A stretch of DNA of 8,551 nucleotides from assembly GCA_938043965.1 (NCBI GenBank), contig CALIQQ010000024.1, positions 1 through 8,551 on the forward strand, written 5' to 3'. Below are positions 5,187-8,551 of the stretch, piece after piece (position 1 is the first letter of the stretch; every line of letters starts with the position of its first letter). Position numbers and translations under genes: made by a program. The DNA is from an uncultured Candidatus Saccharibacteria bacterium (GTDB lineage: Bacteria > Patescibacteriota > Saccharimonadia > Saccharimonadales > Saccharimonadaceae). The notes under the pieces are model-generated. The model did not search any database and was not told the origin of the DNA. It saw only the letters and a program-made list of their open reading frames with translations.

Positions 5187-6929
5187 TTAGAATAGATAGT
5201 CAAGATAGTCACGCAACATTCTCGAGCCAGAAATCACCGGCAGATAGTTTTTGAGTTCTGTTTTTATCGTCATTTCTAAATCAAAATCATTCCGCCATGC
5301 TCTTGCCGCCTCTTCCATGCGTTGATAGAGCGATTCAACCTCTTCTGCCTCGTTTTTACCACTCACAGAAAGGTAACTGTCACTTGAACAGTCGGCTACC
5401 CCGCCATCATGCGTAGAGATTAAAATACCTAAGTTCACAATGTCCTTCATCCAGCTCGTACCACAAGCCTCCAGTCCCACAATTGGCGTATTGATTGAAA
5501 CATTGGACCCAATCGAAAGTGCCCGCCCCAGCTCCTCGTCATAGTCCGGCAAATAATGTACCCTTTTTCTTAAAATTGGGTTTTCATCCACCGTTTTTAA
5601 CAGCGCCCTTAGTTTTTCTGCCATCACATGGTCGCCTTCATGTACTCGCCCCGCCAAAAAATAGTGGATATTATATTTCTCCAAAATCTCCGCTAAGCGC
5701 TCCGGGTTCGTCATCGGTAGCCAAGGCCTCTTATAATCCACAAAACGTCGTTTAAAATCAAACACCAAGGCGTCATCTTCGACCACCGGATGTTGACCAT
5801 ACTGGTTAACTCTTCGAGATAAAACCCGATTCAGCTCCGCCCGCCCCAACTTTTTTAATTCTAAAATCTCCTTTGCATCAATTTGGTCGATATTATCTAA
5901 ATAATTTTCACTCGGTAAATCGAACTTATCTAAAATGTTTTTATTTTTCAAATAACTGACGATTTCCGGCAAAGTCCAAGTTGGAATATCAATCCCATTT
6001 GTGATCGCTTTAAATTTAACCTTGTTGCCAGCTAAATCATGATAGTTGGCAACCCGTGCATGCAACTTTGACACCCCACTTCTTAACTCCGCAATCTCAA
6101 TCGTCACCGTCGATAATCGAATTCGACCATTTTCAAACTTATCCGAAAGCCATTTTTTAACCGCCCGTGATTTTAGGTTCGGAAAAACATAGCGCTCGAA
6201 TTGCTCATATGAGAACTCCGCCTCAGCTGCCTGCACTAAAGTATGGTTCGTATAAAGCGTATGTTTTCTCGTATATACAATCGCTTCATAGACATCCATA
6301 CCATTTGATGCTAACTCATCGAGCCGCGCTAGTGCTGCAAAGAAAGTTGCCACCTCATTTAGTTGCATAATTGCTGGTTTAAGCCCCACTAATTTCAATG
6401 CCTGATAGCCACCAAACCCAAGTGAAACCTCCTGATATAGGCGATGGTCTCCACCTGACTCGCCAGAATATAGCTCACCAAAATTTGGTTCTGTAATACA
6501 AAGAATCCGAGTTGATCCAAGTTGCTTTTCTACTACATCTAGCGTACAAATCTGCCCGCAAGCACGAATGTTCACAGTATCAATAAATTTAAAACCATAT
6601 TGAGCATAGGAAACCGCTTCATGATATGCGCCATTTTCAAAATTCGTGTAGGTTTGGTGTGGCTCAGATGGATAGAACGGCGTAATTAAAGTTAGTGGCA
6701 CCTGTTGACGTTCCGCCACTCGCCTTGTGTCTGCCGCTAAAACTCCTAGCCCTCCGCCACCACGAATACCATTAGCTTTATCATATAACTCAATCGTCCA
6801 ATAAGTATAAGGTCGCTCTGGCGAAAGCGATTTATTCAAGTGCTTGCGGTCAATCGCCGCATAAAATTCTTCAACATCTTCAATATTTTCTAGTCGGTGA
6901 AATAATTTTTCTGAGAAATTGCCCATCAT
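5187..6929 (-). CDS. Alpha-glucan phosphorylase, GT35 family (short, divergent)
   Basis: The 580-residue protein is related to glycogen/starch phosphorylases, which use pyridoxal phosphate and phosphate to release glucose 1-phosphate from alpha-1,4-glucans in the cytoplasm. Matches in family order are GGGGLGVLAADTRR at 57-70 (family GLGVLAGDH), QLNEVATFF at 189-197, YTNHT at 226-230, ITNGIDIPTW at 309-318, the phosphate-site-like RRFVDYKR at 394-401, and LEACGTSWMK at 486-495, whose K495 is the expected Schiff-base lysine. It is much shorter than classical enzymes (about 700-850 residues). The usual NMK is WMK and the usual DGANVE is DGGVAD, so donor or acceptor specificity may differ. The ATG at 6929 lies 9 nt after a TATACT hexamer with no Shine-Dalgarno site, predicting a nearly leaderless mRNA; a second in-frame ATG follows directly. 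No glgA, glgB or glgC gene is in the window. The family assignment is firm, the substrate uncertain. Confidence 0.88.
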   Translation of the reverse strand: MMGNFSEKLFHRLENIEDVEEFYAAIDRKHLNKSLSPERPYTYWTIELYDKANGIRGGGGLGVLAADTRRVAERQQVPLTLITPFYPSEPHQTYTNFENGAYHEAVSYAQYGFKFIDTVNIRACGQICTLDVVEKQLGSTRILCITEPNFGELYSGESGGDHRLYQEVSLGFGGYQALKLVGLKPAIMQLNEVATFFAALARLDELASNGMDVYEAIVYTRKHTLYTNHTLVQAAEAEFSYEQFERYVFPNLKSRAVKKWLSDKFENGRIRLSTVTIEIAELRSGVSKLHARVANYHDLAGNKVKFKAITNGIDIPTWTLPEIVSYLKNKNILDKFDLPSENYLDNIDQIDAKEILELKKLGRAELNRVLSRRVNQYGQHPVVEDDALVFDFKRRFVDYKRPWLPMTNPERLAEILEKYNIHYFLAGRVHEGDHVMAEKLRALLKTVDENPILRKRVHYLPDYDEELGRALSIGSNVSINTPIVGLEACGTSWMKDIVNLGILISTHDGGVADCSSDSYLSVSGKNEAEEVESLYQRMEEAARAWRNDFDLEMTIKTELKNYLPVISGSRMLRDYLDYLF

Positions 6930-6938
6930 ATTAACATA

Positions 6939-6944
6939 AGTATA
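6939..6944 (-). promoter_or_regulatory. -10 element of the phosphorylase gene
   Basis: TATACT on the minus strand, 9 nt before the ATG at 6929, the same spacing as at rarA. No TG extension and no clear -35. A near-leaderless transcript is predicted. Confidence 0.45.
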
Positions 6945-6990
6945 ATCTATTTTCAGGTTAAGTTAAAGGCTTTATTTTTTGAGGCGTTTA

Positions 6991-6999
6991 TGGTATGAT
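6991..6999 (+). promoter_or_regulatory. Extended -10 promoter of the tRNA-Gln gene
   Basis: TGG followed by TATGAT at 6994-6999. The predicted transcript starts near 7006, leaving about 28 nt of 5' extension before the tRNA. No convincing -35. Confidence 0.5.
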
Positions 7000-7033
7000 A
7001 AAAATCACAAATACATTTTATATATTTGCACCT

Positions 7034-7108
7034 TGGGGATTAGCCAAGCGGTAAGGCATCGGGTTCTGGTCCCGACATGCGGGGGTTCGAATCCCTCATC
7101 CCCAGCCA
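7034..7108 (+). tRNA. tRNA-Gln (anticodon CUG), CCA encoded
   Basis: A complete 75-nt cloverleaf can be drawn. The acceptor arm pairs TGGGGAT (7034-7040) with ATCCCCA (7098-7104). The D stem pairs GCC (7043-7045) with GGC (7055-7057). The anticodon stem is TCGGG/CCCGA around the loop TTCTGGT, with anticodon CTG at 7066-7068 reading CAG. The T arm is GGGGG-TTCGAAT-CCCTC with one G-U pair. The discriminator is G7105, followed by encoded CCA at 7106-7108. A TTG wobble isoacceptor for CAA would be needed elsewhere in the genome. Confidence 0.97.
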
Positions 7109-7123
7109 GTTGAGATTTTAGTC

Positions 7124-7153
7124 AAATCCACCATGGAATCACATGGTGGATTT
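7124..7153 (+). terminator. 12-bp hairpin after tRNA-Gln, likely terminator
   Basis: A perfect 12-bp stem (AAATCCACCATG, 7124-7135, with its complement at 7142-7153) has a 6-nt loop, 15 nt after the tRNA. The following sequence is T-rich but interrupted (TTTAAGTTTATT), so termination may be partial. The ASCH promoter lies 32 nt further on. Confidence 0.55.
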
Positions 7154-7185
7154 AAGTTTATTAAGCAACTTTTTATGGCCTGCAA

Positions 7186-7191
7186 TATAAT
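7186..7191 (+). promoter_or_regulatory. -10 element of the ASCH gene
   Basis: Perfect TATAAT hexamer, 6 nt before the ATG at 7198, exactly the spacing seen at the DUF2268 gene. No Shine-Dalgarno site. A TG lies upstream but not at the extended -10 position. A leaderless mRNA is predicted. Confidence 0.55.
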
Positions 7192-7197
7192 AAACAT

Positions 7198-7560
7198 ATG
7201 AATTTGCATAAAATGAACTTACAATCAAAATACTATGATTTTATAAAATATGGAACTAAACGAATTGAGCTTCGTCTTTATGATGAAAAACGCCAAAAGA
7301 TTAAACTTGGAGATGAGATAGAATTTTCTAAATCTGAAACAGAAAAATTTAAGGCTAAAGTTGTAGGATTGATATGCTATCAATCTTTTGAAGATTTATT
7401 CAAGGATTTTCCAATTGAAATCTTAGCTGATAAAACAATGACAAAAGACGAACTACTTGACATTCTCAGCGAATTTTACACGAAAGAGAAGCAACAAGAA
7501 TTTGGTGTTATTGGCATAAGAATAACCGTTAAAGGCAGCGCAAATGCCCTATCTATCTAA
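7198..7560 (+). CDS. ASCH domain-containing protein
   Basis: The 120-residue protein is a single ASCH domain, a PUA-related beta-barrel thought to bind RNA or modified nucleotides. The diagnostic helix-strand motif GTKRIELRLYDEKRQ spans 19-33 (family G-x-K-x-x-E-x-R), followed by KLGDEIEF at 36-43 and the C-terminal strand FGVIGIRI at 102-109. Some small ASCH proteins (YqfB type) hydrolyse N4-acetylcytidine, but I cannot assign that activity here. The first ATG is preferred over the in-frame ATG at residue 6 because the -10 hexamer is 6 nt upstream of it and no ribosome site precedes either. The gene is AT-rich and uses ATA codons, like the accessory genes at the left. Its 3' end overlaps the convergent slipin gene by 8 bp. 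Confidence 0.88.
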   Translation: MNLHKMNLQSKYYDFIKYGTKRIELRLYDEKRQKIKLGDEIEFSKSETEKFKAKVVGLICYQSFEDLFKDFPIEILADKTMTKDELLDILSEFYTKEKQQEFGVIGIRITVKGSANALSI

Positions 7561-8299
7561 CCAGCCCCTTAAGTCCATCACTAAGATCAGTCGGCAACAA
7601 AATCACAGTTTTTTGTGATGGATCTGTGCTGATTTTTTCTAATGTCTGCAAGGTTCGCACACTTAGACCGCCTGGAGTTTTCGCCAGTAAGTTTGCTGCC
7701 TCCGCAATTGCCGTCGAAGAAGCCTTTTCGCCTTCCGCCGAAATAATCGCCGCTCGGCGCTCACGCTCCGCCTCCGCCTGCTTAGCCATTGCGCGCTTCA
7801 TGTCTGCCGGCAACTCAATGTTTTGCAATTTTACGCTTTCAATATCTATCCCCCACTTATCAGTCTGCGTATCAACAATCTCTTTAATTTGGCTCGAAAT
7901 TTTGTCTCGCTTCGACAACAACTCATCTAGATCAAAATTACCGGTCACATCCCTTAATGCTGTTTGTGCAAAAGTTGAAGTCGCATAGGCGTAATTTGTC
8001 GTCTCAAACACCGCCTTCTTTGCATCAATCACCCTAAAATAAACCACTGCGTCGACATTCACCGTCACGTTATCTTTCGTAATCACTTCCTGCTTTGGCA
8101 CATCCATCGGCGTCGTCCGCACGTCAACTTTACTGATCTTATCAATATAGGGAATTATAATATGCAGTCCTGGCCCTAAAGTTTTTCTAAATTTCCCCAA
8201 CCGTTGCACCACCCCTCGTTCGTATTGGTTAATAATTCTAATCCCTAAAATCGCCACGATTGCTACGTAAATCGCTATAATGGCAAAAAGTCCTCCCAT
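7553..8299 (-). CDS. Slipin/stomatin-like SPFH (band 7) membrane protein
   Basis: The 248-residue protein has an N-terminal hydrophobic segment at about 3-22 (LFAIIAIYVAIVAILGIRII), then the SPFH/band 7 domain. That domain starts with QYERGVVQRLGKF (25-37) and continues with GPGLHIIIPYIDKISKVDVRTT (42-63) and KDNVTVNVDAVVYFRV (75-90). An alanine- and glutamate-rich helix AKQAEAERERRAAIISAEGEK (172-192) is the family's oligomerisation helix. Such proteins form membrane-attached rings linked to membrane domains and protein quality control. The usual NfeD partner is not visible in the window. The start has an AGGAAGGA Shine-Dalgarno site (8311-8304), and an extended -10 lies about 40 nt upstream of the ATG. 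It is divergent from the exported-protein gene at 8431 and convergent with the ASCH gene. The length is typical of slipins. Confidence 0.94.
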   Translation of the reverse strand: MGGLFAIIAIYVAIVAILGIRIINQYERGVVQRLGKFRKTLGPGLHIIIPYIDKISKVDVRTTPMDVPKQEVITKDNVTVNVDAVVYFRVIDAKKAVFETTNYAYATSTFAQTALRDVTGNFDLDELLSKRDKISSQIKEIVDTQTDKWGIDIESVKLQNIELPADMKRAMAKQAEAERERRAAIISAEGEKASSTAIAEAANLLAKTPGGLSVRTLQTLEKISTDPSQKTVILLPTDLSDGLKGLVR

Positions 8300-8338
8300 A
8301 AAATCCTTCCTGCTTAGTTTTAAGCCTTATTTAACTAA

Positions 8339-8347
8339 ATTATACCA
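8339..8347 (-). promoter_or_regulatory. Extended -10 promoter of the slipin gene
   Basis: The minus strand reads TGG followed by TATAAT (8344-8339). The predicted start is near 8332, giving a leader of about 33 nt that carries the Shine-Dalgarno site. No -35 was recognised. Confidence 0.6.
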
Positions 8348-8384
8348 CTACATTATTATAATTTTCGACTTTTCAATCCGTTTA

Positions 8385-8393
8385 TGCTATACT
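8385..8393 (+). promoter_or_regulatory. Extended -10 promoter of the right-edge gene
   Basis: TGC followed by TATACT at 8388-8393. The predicted start is near 8400 and the leader about 30 nt. It is back to back with the slipin promoter, 38 nt apart. Confidence 0.5.
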
Positions 8394-8430
8394 ATACCCA
8401 TCAAAGGCTAACAGGTTTAATTAAAATACA

Positions 8431-8551
8431 ATGAAACTTCATTTAAAAAACACAGATTCTAATCTAACTAAACATTTTTCTATCTTTTCGGCTAGTTCTA
8501 TTTTCTCCCTCTTTCTCCTTTTTGGCTTCACCGCCGTCTCGCTTTTTGCTC
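8431..8551 (+). CDS. Exported or membrane-anchored protein, N-terminus only
   Basis: An ATG at 8431 opens a frame of 40 codons that runs off the right edge. The first 15 residues are polar with several lysines and a histidine (MKLHLKNTDSNLTKH). A hydrophobic stretch of about 25 residues follows, rich in Phe, Leu and Ser (IFSLFLLFGFTAVSLFA), consistent with a signal peptide or N-terminal anchor. A well-placed extended -10 promoter supports transcription. Only a weak AGG about 14 nt before the ATG could serve as a ribosome site. The product cannot be identified from this fragment. Confidence 0.6.
   Translation, partial: MKLHLKNTDSNLTKHFSIFSASSIFSLFLLFGFTAVSLFA

Noticed and set aside
1..8551. 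CRISPR array, insertion sequence or prophage gene.
   Set aside because: No regularly spaced repeats, transposase, integrase or phage structural gene was found on either strand.

Overview
The window looks like chromosomal sequence from a small, streamlined, moderately AT-rich bacterium. A Patescibacteria/CPR member, perhaps Saccharibacteria, is my best guess. It rests on gene style only: short intergenic gaps, single-gene units, a short alpha-glucan phosphorylase, and leaderless genes beside genes with strong Shine-Dalgarno sites. No phylogenetic marker was tested. Every long gene reads through with the standard code; TGA is not needed as a sense codon.

Left part (1-1755), accessory in character. 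A minus-strand EcoRI-family adenine DNA methyltransferase gene runs off the left edge. It is preceded by a 164-nt leader that can fold into two mutually exclusive sets of stems, one of which places the ribosome binding site in a hairpin loop next to the start codon. Divergent from it is a DUF2268-type putative zinc protease gene, closed by a strong terminator. These genes use ATA and AGA/AGG codons much more than the housekeeping genes do.

Middle part (1920-6929), housekeeping. The plus strand carries rarA (AAA+ clamp-loader-like ATPase) and ppa (family I inorganic pyrophosphatase), each with its own promoter. A bidirectional terminator separates ppa from the convergent minus-strand genes. 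These are a DUF2130 protein (CPxC motif, hendecad coiled coil, nuclease-like C-terminal half) and a short, divergent GT35 alpha-glucan phosphorylase.

Right part (6991-8551). A tRNA-Gln(CUG) gene is followed by a leaderless ASCH-domain gene. That gene converges with, and overlaps by 8 bp, a minus-strand slipin/stomatin-like SPFH gene. Divergent from the SPFH gene, the first 40 codons of an exported or membrane-anchored protein run off the right edge.

Two patterns cross the window. Seven of ten proposed promoters are extended -10 elements (TGn followed by a TATAAT-like hexamer), mostly without a recognisable -35. In four genes the -10 hexamer lies only 6 or 9 nt before the ATG and there is no Shine-Dalgarno site, which predicts leaderless or nearly leaderless mRNAs. 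The most interesting candidate for something undescribed is the two-state leader of the methyltransferase gene.
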